This document shows positions 1 to 6,855 of a DNA stretch of 8,644 nucleotides, piece after piece. The notes below the pieces were generated by a model, which was given only the letters and a program-made list of their open reading frames with translations, was not told where the DNA came from and did not search any database. This DNA comes from Pseudomonas sp. (GTDB lineage: Bacteria; Pseudomonadota; Gammaproteobacteria; Pseudomonadales; Pseudomonadaceae). Where the stretch lies: assembly GCA_003488145.1 (NCBI GenBank), contig DNMQ01000462.1, positions 1 through 8,644 on the forward strand, read 5' to 3'. The translations under genes and the position numbers were made by a program. Position 1 is the stretch's first letter. Each line of letters begins with the position of its first letter.

Positions 1-140
1 CCGCGTTCGAGAAACAGGCCGACGTCTTCGCCGCTGCTGCTGAAGCAGCGCAGGCGACTCTTGCTGCGCGCGTCGTAGGTCAGTTCGAGTTCGGCCTGCC
101 ATTCAGGGCGGGCCACGATGCGTTGGCGAATCACCAGCAT
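1..140 (-). CDS. ureE: Urease accessory protein UreE, N-terminal part (runs off the left edge)
   Basis: The first 46 codons are visible, beginning MLVIRQRIVARPEWQAELEL and continuing through a KSRLRCFSSSGEDVGLFLER stretch. This is the typical N-terminal peptide-binding domain of UreE. UreE is the cytoplasmic metallochaperone that delivers nickel to the urease apoenzyme with UreD, UreF and UreG. The C-terminal nickel-binding domain and His-rich tail lie outside the window. The ATG at 138-140 matches the family's usual MLVI start. A weak GGAA ribosome-binding sequence lies about 12 bases upstream on the coding strand. A sigma-54 promoter at 176-192 predicts a leader of about 25 nt, which supports this start and means ureE can be transcribed independently of ureC. 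The identification is from remembered family sequences and is firm despite truncation. Confidence 0.93.
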   Translation of the reverse strand, partial: MLVIRQRIVARPEWQAELELTYDARSKSRLRCFSSSGEDVGLFLER

Positions 141-175
141 TGCAAATGTTCCGGTCGGATCGTTTGCCGAAGCAG

Positions 176-192
176 AGCAAGGGGCTTGCCAA
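176..192 (-). promoter_or_regulatory. Sigma-54 (RpoN) promoter of ureE
   Basis: On the minus strand this reads TTGGCAAGCCCCTTGCT. Compared with the established consensus YTGGCACG-N4-TTGCW it has one mismatch (A for C) and exactly 10 bases between the -24 GG and the -12 GC. The predicted transcription start is near position 165, about 25 nt before the ureE ATG. Two NtrC-like boxes lie at a normal enhancer distance upstream. Element, spacing and enhancers together make this a strong call, although it has no experimental support here. Confidence 0.82.
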
Positions 193-255
193 TCGGGCGT
201 CCGGACAGGGCTGGTGGCGGCTACAGGGATCTTTGTGCCAGATATTGGGGCCTGT

Positions 256-276
256 CGCGCACCGTTACGGTGCGCG
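256..276. promoter_or_regulatory. NtrC-type enhancer box 1 upstream of ureE
   Basis: A perfect 9-bp inverted repeat with a 3-base centre contains GCACC-GTTAC-GGTGC at 259-273. This is the core dyad of the known NtrC (NRI) site GCACC-N5-GGTGC. Its centre at 266 is about 100 bp upstream of the start predicted for the sigma-54 promoter. No T-run follows on either strand, so an enhancer fits better than a terminator. Confidence 0.75.
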
Positions 277-298
277 CGGTACGGTCGTGGCGCAGGCG

Positions 299-315
299 TG
301 CGCCTTACTGGTGCA
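299..315. promoter_or_regulatory. NtrC-type enhancer box 2, overlapping the GNAT stop codon
   Basis: TGCGCC-TTACT-GGTGCA matches the NtrC dyad with a single mismatch (G for A), and the outer T and A also fit. Its centre (307) is 41 bp from the centre of box 1. That is close to four helical turns, so both boxes would face the same side of DNA, as in tandem NtrC enhancers. The box covers the TAA of the acetyltransferase gene at 305-307. Confidence 0.55.
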
Positions 316-808
316 GGCTGCGCACCATGTACACCGCCGGGATCTGATAGCTAGCCAGGTTGCCGGCCTGTGGCGGCTCGAGTTCGTCATGGGCCTGGTA
401 GCCCAGGCGCGACCAGAAGCCGGTCGAATCCTGTACCGAGACCAGCGCCGAATAGCGCAGCCTGATGCTGCTGGCCTGCTTCAGGTTGTGGCGTACCAGC
501 GCCGGACCGATGCCGCGACCGGCGGCGCGACGGGCCACGGCCAGATCATGCAGGTACAGACAATCGGCTTCACCGTCACTGTGGAATTCACCGTCCAGCG
601 GCGTGACCTTGCCCAGCCGCGACGGGTAGGCGAACAGGTAGCCGCAGACCCCCTCGACGTCCTCGGCTACCCAGGCCAGGTGCGGGCAGGCCGCCAGGCG
701 CGAGCGGATCACCGCTTCGTCTTCCAGTACCTCGGCAGCATAGGATTCTTCCTGGATCGCCAGGATGGCAGGGATATCGCGCTCCTGCATCGCTCTCAAC
801 TGGTACAT
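305..808 (-). CDS. GNAT-family N-acetyltransferase
   Basis: This encodes 167 residues from the ATG at 806-808. A GTG one codon upstream (809-811) and Met7 are alternative starts, and none has a clear Shine-Dalgarno sequence. The family transfers acetyl from acetyl-CoA to an amine. The pyrophosphate-binding motif A is clear at residues 86-104 (LHDLAVARRAAGRGIGPALV), with the RxxGxG signature R94-A-A-G97-R-G99. A motif B-like STGFWSRLGYQ follows near residues 128-138. The length is normal for a single-domain GNAT. The substrate is unknown. An acetyltransferase of another subgroup sits inside the urease cluster of P. aeruginosa, so the setting is not surprising, but no link to urea metabolism can be shown. 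Its stop codon overlaps a predicted NtrC box for ureE, and it is divergent from the exporter gene. Confidence 0.88.
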   Translation of the reverse strand: MYQLRAMQERDIPAILAIQEESYAAEVLEDEAVIRSRLAACPHLAWVAEDVEGVCGYLFAYPSRLGKVTPLDGEFHSDGEADCLYLHDLAVARRAAGRGIGPALVRHNLKQASSIRLRYSALVSVQDSTGFWSRLGYQAHDELEPPQAGNLASYQIPAVYMVRSLHQ

Positions 809-1008
809 CACGACTACACTCGAACGCCGCGAAACGCCGCGCGGCTCGGCAAAAGCCGGCGATCATACGCGAAACGGCGGTGTTTTGCTCGCCAGCGGAC
901 GGCCTGCCGGGGCGGGTGTACAGGTCCGCGGTCAGACGGTGTCAACTGGCCAGCCGGCTCGTCGCCGTGGCAGCACCAGTCAGCCGATTGATGGAGCATC
1001 CGCAGGCC

Positions 1009-1025
1009 TTGGCAGGCATAATGCT
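1009..1025 (+). promoter_or_regulatory. Probable sigma-54 promoter of the EamA exporter gene
   Basis: TTGGCAGGCATAATGCT has the obligatory GG-N10-GC spacing and matches YTGGCACG-N4-TTGCW except for G in place of C in the -24 block and A in place of T in the -12 block. The predicted start is near 1036, just before the GAGG ribosome-binding site and the TTG start at 1052. No complete NtrC dyad was found in the preceding 200 bp, only a GCACC half-site at 973-977. The activator is therefore unknown. Confidence 0.5.
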
Positions 1026-1051
1026 TAGTCTGCTAACAAGTGAGGCGAGCG

Positions 1052-1924
1052 TTGAACGATCATCACCACCCGCTCTATGGCGTTCTGCTGATACTGCTGT
1101 CGGGTCTGCTGCTGGCCAGCCATGACGGGTTGGCCAAACACCTTTCGGAGATCTACCCGGTTTTTCTGGTCATCTGGGCCCGCTACGTGGCGCAGACGGT
1201 GCTGATGACGGCGCTGTTCGTGCCGCGCATGGGCCAGCGCGTGTTTCGCACCCTGCGCCCGTGGCCACAGTTGCTGCGCGGGTTGAGCCTGGTCAGCGTC
1301 AGCCTGCTGTTCATCAACGGCCTGCATTTCATTCCGCTGGCCGAAGCCACTGCGGTGATCTTTCTGACCCCGGTGCTGGTGACCATCGCCTCGGCGCTGC
1401 TGGGCGAGCGGGTCAGCCGCAGTCAGTGGCTGGCCGTGGGCTTCGGTCTGCTCGGGGTGGTGATCATCGTGCGGCCCGGTTCGGCGCTGTTCACCCCGGC
1501 GGTGCTGCTGCCCTTCGGCGCGGCCCTGTCGTTCACCGTGTATCAGCTGGTGACCCGGCGCCTGGCCGGTACCGACCATCCGGTGACCAGCAACTACCTG
1601 ACCAGCCTGGTCGGCTGCGTGACCCTGAGCGTATTGGTGGTCTTCAACTGGCGGACGCCAACGCTGCACGACGCGCTGCTGATGGGCGCGCTCGGCGGCA
1701 TGGCGATGCTCGGCCACCTGCTGCTGACCAATGCCTTCCGCTTCGCCAGCGCGGCGACCCTGGCGCCGTTCACCTACGGGCAGATCGTGTTTGCCGGGGT
1801 GGTCGGCTATGTCGCCTTCGATCACGCGCCGGATGCCGGGGCGCTGATTGGCATGGCGGTGATCATCGCCAGCGGCCTGTGCATGGCTTATGTGCAGCGC
1901 CGCCAGGGGCCGGCCGAGGGATAA
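1052..1924 (+). CDS. EamA-domain drug/metabolite transporter (DMT) superfamily permease
   Basis: This is a 290-residue inner-membrane protein with about ten hydrophobic segments arranged as two EamA repeats, the normal size for this 10-TMS family. The first repeat ends around [20 protein letters not shown], with a conserved [20 protein letters not shown] continuation. The second contains [19 protein letters not shown] followed by [13 protein letters not shown]. Both are the usual positions for the EamA signature. I chose the TTG at 1052 ([13 protein letters not shown]) because a GAGG sequence at 1042-1045 lies 6 bases upstream. A GTG at 1040 would add four residues and overlap that site. Members export amino acids, metabolites or drugs, and the substrate cannot be inferred. 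A sigma-54-like element lies just upstream. The decarboxylase gene follows after 100 bp on the same strand and may be cotranscribed. Confidence 0.9.
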
Positions 1925-2024
1925 ACGGCGAAAATGTGCCATTCGGCCGACCAGGCAGCTTCTCAACAACACTGAAATGAAAAGACAGGGCGAATCGACC
2001 CTTGCGTGCACCCATGGAGCCTAT

Positions 2025-2888
2025 ATGCCGCGACTCTCTCATCACGACCTGCGCCGCAACTTTCGCGAGCTGCTGAACGCCGACCGCTGCTTCCACACCG
2101 CCTCGGTGTTCGACCCGATGTCCGCGCGCATCGCCGCCGACCTCGGTTTCGAAGTGGGCATCCTCGGCGGCTCGGTGGCCTCGCTGCAGGTCCTCGCCGC
2201 GCCGGACTTCAACCTCATCACCTTGAGCGAGTTCGTCGAGCAGGCCACGCGCATCTGCCGCGTCGCCCAGCTGCCGGTACTGGCCGACGCCGACCATGGC
2301 TACGGCAATGCGCTGAACGTGATGCGCACCGTCTCCGAACTGGAGCGCGCCGGAATTTCCGCGCTGACCATCGAGGACACCCTGCTGCCGCCCAAATTCG
2401 GCCGCCGCTCCACCGACCTCATCGGCATGTTCGAGGCGGTCGGCAAGATCCGTGCGGCGCTGGAGGCGCGGGTCGATCCGGAAATGGCCATCATCGGCCG
2501 GACCAATGCCGGCGTGATCGGCTTCGAGGAAGTCATCGCCCGCGCCCAGGCCTACGAGAAGGCCGGTGCCGACGCCATCTGCCTGGTCGGCATCGAGGAC
2601 TTCGACCACCTGGAAAGCATCGCCAGCCAGCTCAGCAAGCCGCTGATGCTGGTCACCTACGGCAACCCCAACCTGCGCGACAACGCGCGGCTGGCGGCGC
2701 TCGGCGTGCGCATCGTGGTCAACGGCCACGCGGCCTACTTCGCGGCGATCAAGGCGACCTACGACTGCCTGCGCGAGCAGCGCCAGGTCGATGCGCTGGA
2801 CCTGAACGCTTCGCAGCTGTCGGTCAAGTACTCCACCGCGGACGAGTACGTCGTCTGGGCCGAGGAGTACATGCAGGTCAAGGAATGA
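2025..2888 (+). CDS. Oxaloacetate decarboxylase, PEP mutase/isocitrate lyase superfamily (PA4872-type)
   Basis: This encodes 287 residues and closely resembles, from memory, P. aeruginosa PA4872. That enzyme is a cytoplasmic Mg2+-dependent alpha/beta-barrel that decarboxylates oxaloacetate to pyruvate and CO2. The visible conserved elements are [17 protein letters not shown] (27-43), GGSVAS with Ser50 (48-53), the metal-binding DADHGYGN (88-95), the gating-loop region [11 protein letters not shown] (116-126), GRTNAG with Arg159 (158-163), and NGHAAYF with His235 (233-239). His235 is the invariant residue that marks this subgroup. The ATG at 2025 has GGAG 5 bases upstream (2016-2019), so longer readings back to 1890 are rejected. 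The gene ends only 7 bp before the convergent TorF-like gene, with no terminator between. In P. aeruginosa the ortholog also lies between ureC and ureE. A role in bicarbonate and pyruvate balance has been suggested for the family, but a link with urease is inference. Confidence 0.93.
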
Positions 2889-2895
2889 GGCGCGC

Positions 2896-3621
2896 TCAGA
2901 ACAGCTGACGCTCGGCGCGGAAAGTGAGCAGCCCGTCGCAACGCTGGTTCTGTCCCGAGTAGGCGCTGCACGCCTGGCCGCTCAGGCTGGAGTCACTGTA
3001 GGACAGGTTCAGCTGCAGGCCCAGCCAGGGCCGCGAGAGGTCGAGCGACCAGTCGCTGAACAGGTCCACGCTGTCACCACCGCCGAGATACTGCGGTGCG
3101 GCCAGCGCGTGGCTTGAGTACTTCACGCGGACGCCGACGGCGAAAGGCGTCACCGTGCCCAGGTCCAGATAAAGCGTGCTGTCGGTACGCCCGGCGGCGC
3201 TGTTCATCGCCGCGCCGAGGCGGCGGTCGCCCAGCGTCAGGCCACCGTAGTATTCGTGACGATCCCATTCGGGCAGTTCCGGAAAGCTGTAGCGCATCAG
3301 GCCGATCTCGTAGCCGAGTTGGTCATGATCGTTCTGCTGCGCATAGCCGAGATAGGAATTCACCTCGAGTTGCCTACCGTCGACCAACCCGACGCTGGGG
3401 GACCACTGCCCGACATATAGCCCGCTGGCATGCGTGAGATCGAGTCCGCCATGGAACGCGTTGCCGGTGCTCGGTTGCACCAGCCCCTGAGCCATGCTGC
3501 GGGCGGGCTCAGTGCCCAGTTTGAGGTCGAAGGTGCCCAGTTCGCGCTCGAGCACCTGTGGTTCGCTGGCGCAGCCCGCTGCCAGGAGCAGGCTGGTTAT
3601 GATCGGTAAGATGCGCTTCAT
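2896..3621 (-). CDS. TorF-family (TIGR02001-like) putative outer-membrane porin with a lipobox-like signal
   Basis: This encodes 241 residues. The N-terminus MKRILPIITSLLLAAGC is a signal peptide whose LAAGC fits a lipobox, so the mature protein may be lipidated at Cys17. Ala18 at position +2 would permit outer-membrane sorting. A signal peptidase I cut after GCA cannot be excluded. The mature part has alternating beta-strand character, the HGGLDLTHASGLYVGQW block (residues 57-73) typical of the TorF/gcw_chp family, two late cysteines (218 and 228), and a C-terminal Phe (ERQLF) as in beta-barrel proteins recognised by the Bam machinery. No transport substrate is known for this family. The ATG at 3619-3621 begins the signal peptide, and the upstream in-frame extension lacks coding character. 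The gene is divergent from the zinc-finger gene and convergent with the decarboxylase gene. Confidence 0.8.
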   Translation of the reverse strand: MKRILPIITSLLLAAGCASEPQVLERELGTFDLKLGTEPARSMAQGLVQPSTGNAFHGGLDLTHASGLYVGQWSPSVGLVDGRQLEVNSYLGYAQQNDHDQLGYEIGLMRYSFPELPEWDRHEYYGGLTLGDRRLGAAMNSAAGRTDSTLYLDLGTVTPFAVGVRVKYSSHALAAPQYLGGGDSVDLFSDWSLDLSRPWLGLQLNLSYSDSSLSGQACSAYSGQNQRCDGLLTFRAERQLF

Positions 3622-3797
3622 GCTGGCTGCCCTGCCGGTTCGCAAATGCCCGAGGCGCTGAGCCGTCGGCGTGAACCGGGGCAGGATAGGCGACTGTGTC
3701 GCTCGGGCAGCGCCATCCGTCGATTGCCCGGCGTCATTCGATGGGCGGTATCGCCTGGGATGAGCATCCGCCCGCGCAATGACTCCAAAGCAGAACA

Positions 3798-3811
3798 GCA
3801 TCGAGCGATGC
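3798..3811 (+). promoter_or_regulatory. Inverted repeat abutting the ribosome-binding site of the zinc-finger gene
   Basis: GCATCG-AG-CGATGC is a perfect 6-bp inverted repeat that ends immediately before GGGAGGTGA (3812-3820). That sequence is a near-perfect Shine-Dalgarno site for the ATG at 3824. The repeat could be an operator or a small mRNA hairpin that adjusts access to the ribosome-binding site. A chance palindrome is also possible. Confidence 0.35.
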
Positions 3812-3823
3812 GGGAGGTGAGCA

Positions 3824-4090
3824 ATGGCGACAGGTTGGGCAGGTGACGGTGCCGTCCAGGAGCAGATCGACAGTACCGTCGAAGACGCGGTGCAGCGCGC
3901 CCGCAGCAAGCTCGCCCGCGGCGAGAGCCTCAAGCATTGCGAGGAGTGCGGCGCGGCCATTCCCGAAGCGCGGCGCCAGGCGGTGCCTGGCGTCAGGCTG
4001 TGCATCAAGTGCCAGGCCGAGCAGGACAAGGAAGACGCCAGGTTCAGCGGCTACAACCGCCGTGGCAGCAAGGACAGCCAGCTGCGTTGA
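3824..4090 (+). CDS. DksA/TraR-family C4-type zinc-finger protein (short, YbiI-like)
   Basis: This is an 88-residue cytoplasmic protein with a CxxC-N17-CxxC zinc finger formed by Cys39, Cys42, Cys60 and Cys63 (HCEECGAAIPEARRQAVPGV then LCIKCQ). It corresponds to the C-terminal half of DksA/TraR. It lacks the long coiled-coil domain of full DksA, so regulation of RNA polymerase through the secondary channel is uncertain. The N-terminal 30 residues are predicted helical. A very strong ribosome-binding site (GGGAGGTGA) fixes the start. A similar short protein lies close to the PA4872 ortholog in P. aeruginosa (PA4870, from memory). Its TGA and the TGA of the convergent kinase gene are directly adjacent. 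Confidence 0.9.
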   Translation: MATGWAGDGAVQEQIDSTVEDAVQRARSKLARGESLKHCEECGAAIPEARRQAVPGVRLCIKCQAEQDKEDARFSGYNRRGSKDSQLR

Positions 4091-5272
4091 TCAGGTGCGG
4101 TTGAGCGGCATGCGGAAGGTGAAGGTGGTACCGGCCTCGGCGCTGGAGCTCACCTGCATGCCGCCGCCATGAGCTTTCGCTACCTGGTCGACAATGAAAA
4201 GCCCGAGTCCAAGCCCGTTGCGCGAGGTGTCGTCTTCCTGGGAATAGGCATGGAACAGTTGTTCCAGCCGTTCAGGTGGGATTGGCGTGCCGCGGTTGTG
4301 CACCGCCAGCTGGAAATGCTCGTCAACCACCTCGGCTTTCACGATCACCGGACCGGTACTGGCGCCATGGTGCAGCGCGTTGGTGATCAGGTTGGCCAAC
4401 AACTGGGCGATCCGGTCCGGGTCGCATTCGAAAATCGGCAGCTGCGGCAATTGCTCGGGCAGCACCCGGCGTGGATGAGCGGTGCGCAGCTCGTTGACCA
4501 CCTGCAGCAGGGTGAGGTGCAGGTTGGCTGTTGCGGTCCAGTTCAGTGGGATGCCATTGCCCAGCTGGCCGCGGGCGAAGTCCAGCAGGTCGTCGACCAT
4601 GCGCGAAGCGCGCTGGCTGGAGGCGCGTACATGCTCGGCAAGCTGTTGCGTGCCGCGTTCCGTCGAGCGCCGGACCAGCAGATCGCTGGCCGCCTGGATC
4701 GAGGCCAGCGGAGTGCGCAGGTCATGGCCGAGCAGGGCGATGAACTGCTCGCGCTGGTGGCCAGTGGTGCGTTCGTCGGCCAGCGCCGCACGTGTGGCCT
4801 GCTGCTGCTCCTCGGCTTCGATCTGCAGGGTCAGCAGGCGCGCGAAGGATTCGAACATTGCGCGCGTTGCCGGGCTGGACAGGTCGCGTGGCAGCGGATC
4901 GAGCGCACAGAGCGTACCGAAGAAACTGCCGTCGGCGCGCAGCACCGGCACCGAGATATAGCTTTCGAAGCCATACATCTGCGGCGTGTGATGGTTGCAG
5001 TAATCGGGGTCGGCGCTCACCTGGCTGATGATGATCGGCTGCTGCGAAGCGTGGATTTCGCTGCACAGCGTGGTGGTCACGTCGAGTTCACCGCCAACCT
5101 TCAGGCCGAACTCGATGCGGTCGAGCACGGCGCAGGCCGTCCAGGAATTTTCGGTAACCCGAGCGACCGCAGCGAAGCGCAATCCGGTTGTTTCGCTGAC
5201 GACTTGCAGGATGGCCGGGACGGCGCTGATGCGCTGGACGGTGAGCAGGTCGTCGAGGATGGATCGCACCAT
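4091..5272 (-). CDS. GAF-domain sensor histidine kinase (orphan in this window)
   Basis: This encodes 393 residues without membrane segments, so it is a soluble cytoplasmic kinase. In order there is a GAF domain (about 15-150, with QRISAVPAILQVV and YGFESYISVPV), a helical linker, a HisKA dimerisation domain with phosphoacceptor His183 in LLGHDLRTPLASI, and an HATPase_c domain. The ATPase domain has an N box (LLANLITNALHHG, Asn294), a G1-like HNRGTPIP at 325-332 with Asn where the classical motif has Asp, and a G2 box NGLGLGLF (352-359). The ligand of the GAF domain is unknown. No response regulator is adjacent. The ATG at 5270-5272 has a CAGGG sequence upstream. The permease terminator ends only about 20 bp upstream of this start, leaving little room for a promoter. 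Expression may therefore come from readthrough or from a promoter overlapping the terminator. Confidence 0.92.
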   Translation of the reverse strand: MVRSILDDLLTVQRISAVPAILQVVSETTGLRFAAVARVTENSWTACAVLDRIEFGLKVGGELDVTTTLCSEIHASQQPIIISQVSADPDYCNHHTPQMYGFESYISVPVLRADGSFFGTLCALDPLPRDLSSPATRAMFESFARLLTLQIEAEEQQQATRAALADERTTGHQREQFIALLGHDLRTPLASIQAASDLLVRRSTERGTQQLAEHVRASSQRASRMVDDLLDFARGQLGNGIPLNWTATANLHLTLLQVVNELRTAHPRRVLPEQLPQLPIFECDPDRIAQLLANLITNALHHGASTGPVIVKAEVVDEHFQLAVHNRGTPIPPERLEQLFHAYSQEDDTSRNGLGLGLFIVDQVAKAHGGGMQVSSSAEAGTTFTFRMPLNRT

Positions 5273-5292
5273 CTGCAGGCCCTGAGCGACGT

Positions 5293-5323
5293 AAAAAGGC
5301 CGGCCACTTTAACATGGCCGACC
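5293..5323 (-). terminator. Rho-independent terminator after the NCS1 permease gene
   Basis: On the minus strand a 9-bp stem (GGTCGGCCA pairing with TGGCCGGCC, with one G-T wobble) and an 8-nt loop are followed directly by TTTTT. It starts 18 bp past the permease stop and ends about 20 bp before the kinase start codon. The plus strand has no T-run, so it acts only in the minus direction. Confidence 0.85.
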
Positions 5324-5340
5324 TCTGCAGCAGGCGCCGG

Positions 5341-6813
5341 TCAGCCGAGCGGAGCGGGTTGCACCGCCCGAGCGAGCAACGACTGGTTACGCATCAGTCC
5401 GTAGTGCAGCACGCCGCCGAACAGCGCGCCGAGCAGCCAGGCGAAGCCGGACAGGCTCTCCAGGCCCGGCACCCACACCGAGGCCACGGAGAACAAAGCG
5501 CTGACGCCGAAGGCGATCATGGCCTTGCGGTTCCAGCCGGCATTGAAGTGATAGATCCCGCTGCGTTCGGCAGAGAACAGCTGCTGCAGATCGAGGCGTT
5601 GGCGGCGAACCAGGTAGTAGTCGGCGACGATGACGCCGTACAGCGGCGCCAGCACCGCGCCCAGCGTATCGACGAAGGCGGCGATACCCACTTCGCTGAT
5701 GAAGGCTACCCACAGCGCGCCGATAAAGAAGGCGATGGCCGCGGTAATGAAACCGCCGGTACGCGCGCTGATCTTGGCCGGTGCCAGGTTGGCGATGTCG
5801 TAGGCCGGCGGGATGAAGTTGGCGACCAGGTTGATGCCGACCGTGGCGGCAAAGAAGGTGATGGCGGCCACCACCGTCAGGGTCACGTTGTCGATGCGCG
5901 CGACGATGTCGGTGGGGTTGGTCAGCGTTTCGCCGAACACCACCACGGTCCCGGCGGTGATCACCAGCGCGATCAGCGAGAAGATCGCCAGGCTCACCGG
6001 CAGACCGAGGAAATTGCCGATGCGCATCTGCCGTTCGCTCTTCACGAAACGGGCGAAGTCACCGTAGTTGATCACCACGGCGGCGAAGTAGGCGACCATG
6101 GTGCCGACCACCGCGGCGAACGCGGCGATCGGTCCGCCGGCGTGCTCTCCGCTGCCGCTGAAGATGTCACCGAGGGCGCCGAGCAGGCTCGGGCCGGCCT
6201 GATACCAGATGGCGATCATCAGCACGATCATCACCAGATAGACCAGCGGGCCGGCCCAGTTGAGAAAGCGCGTTACCCAGTCGACGCCACGGACGAACAG
6301 CGCCACCTGAAACACGCAGACGATCACGTAGGCGGCCCAGTCGATGGCCGTCAGGCCGAGCAGCGTGGCGGCCTGTGGCTCGCTGCCGAGCAGTGTCCGC
6401 AGCAACAGGGCCACCGCGGTCGAGGCGAAATAGGTCTGCACGCCGTACCAGAAGATCGCGACGATGCCGCGTACCACCGCCGGGAAATTCGCGCCGCGTA
6501 CCCCCATGCTCGCCCGCGCCATCACCGGGAACGGAATGCCGTACTTCACGCTGGGCTTGCCGGTGAGTTGCACCAGGCCCATGACGATGAAACCGGCCAG
6601 CACGATGCCCGCCAGGACCGCCCAGCCATTGAGGCCGTAACTGATGAATAGCGTGGCTGCGAGGGTGTAGCCGAACAGGCTCTGGATGTCGTTGGACCAC
6701 ACATTGAATATCTCGAACCAGCCCCATTTGCGCTCAGCCGGGGCAAGTGGCGCGAGATCGGCGTTGTACAGGCTGGGATCGATCTGCTTGATCTGGAAAT
6801 CGTCATGGTTCAT
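5341..6813 (-). CDS. NCS1-family nucleobase:cation symporter (allantoin/hydantoin/uracil-type permease)
   Basis: This encodes 490 residues with about 12 membrane segments, a length typical of NCS1 proteins such as PucI. The N-terminal DPSLYNADLAPLAPAERKWG followed by WFEIFNVWSNDIQSLFGY is characteristic of the family. FWYGVQTY contains Trp122 and Gln126 with the W-x3-Q spacing of the ligand-contacting TM3 residues of the hydantoin transporter Mhp1. VINYGDFARF (248-257) and INLVANFIPPAYD (327-339) are further family landmarks. It imports a purine, pyrimidine or their breakdown product with Na+ or H+, but the substrate is undecided. Allantoin breakdown can yield urea, which would suit the urease setting, by inference. 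I chose the ATG at 6811-6813 because the protein family starts near here, although no ribosome-binding site is visible. An in-frame extension to 6921 lacks support. Confidence 0.92.
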   Translation of the reverse strand: MNHDDFQIKQIDPSLYNADLAPLAPAERKWGWFEIFNVWSNDIQSLFGYTLAATLFISYGLNGWAVLAGIVLAGFIVMGLVQLTGKPSVKYGIPFPVMARASMGVRGANFPAVVRGIVAIFWYGVQTYFASTAVALLLRTLLGSEPQAATLLGLTAIDWAAYVIVCVFQVALFVRGVDWVTRFLNWAGPLVYLVMIVLMIAIWYQAGPSLLGALGDIFSGSGEHAGGPIAAFAAVVGTMVAYFAAVVINYGDFARFVKSERQMRIGNFLGLPVSLAIFSLIALVITAGTVVVFGETLTNPTDIVARIDNVTLTVVAAITFFAATVGINLVANFIPPAYDIANLAPAKISARTGGFITAAIAFFIGALWVAFISEVGIAAFVDTLGAVLAPLYGVIVADYYLVRRQRLDLQQLFSAERSGIYHFNAGWNRKAMIAFGVSALFSVASVWVPGLESLSGFAWLLGALFGGVLHYGLMRNQSLLARAVQPAPLG

Positions 6814-6838
6814 GGGAGGGCGCTCTGAGCAAGACTGT

Positions 6839-6855
6839 GGATTTTTTGTATGCAG
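6839..6855. promoter_or_regulatory. Putative operator copy 1 upstream of the permease
   Basis: GGATTTTTTGTATGCAG is an imperfect direct copy of 6958-6973, with one extra T and a G for A in the core. It lies 26 bp before the permease start codon and overlaps the predicted transcription start, where a bound repressor would block expression. TGTATACA-like palindromes are common for GntR-family repressors. The binder here is unknown. Confidence 0.45.

Noticed and set aside
256..276. Perfect 9-bp hairpin as a terminator for the acetyltransferase gene
   Set aside because: No T-run follows on either strand, and the core is exactly GCACC-N5-GGTGC at enhancer distance from a sigma-54 promoter, so an NtrC site is the better reading.
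862..867. Minus-strand TATGAT as a -10 box for the acetyltransferase gene
   Set aside because: It is a good -10 hexamer, but no recognisable -35 lies 16-18 bp upstream, so it is not supported as a promoter by itself.
140..991. Long plus-strand frame over the acetyltransferase gene
   Set aside because: It is a high-GC shadow of the GNAT gene, with no family resemblance or ribosome-binding site.
1890..2024. N-terminal extension of the decarboxylase
   Set aside because: It would overlap the end of the exporter gene. The ATG at 2025 has a well-spaced GGAG and gives the family's usual length and residue numbering.
4169..6651. Two long plus-strand frames opposite the kinase and permease genes
   Set aside because: Their composition is rich in Gln, His, Arg and Gly, as expected for the reverse of membrane and kinase coding DNA. 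The opposite strand carries clear family motifs.
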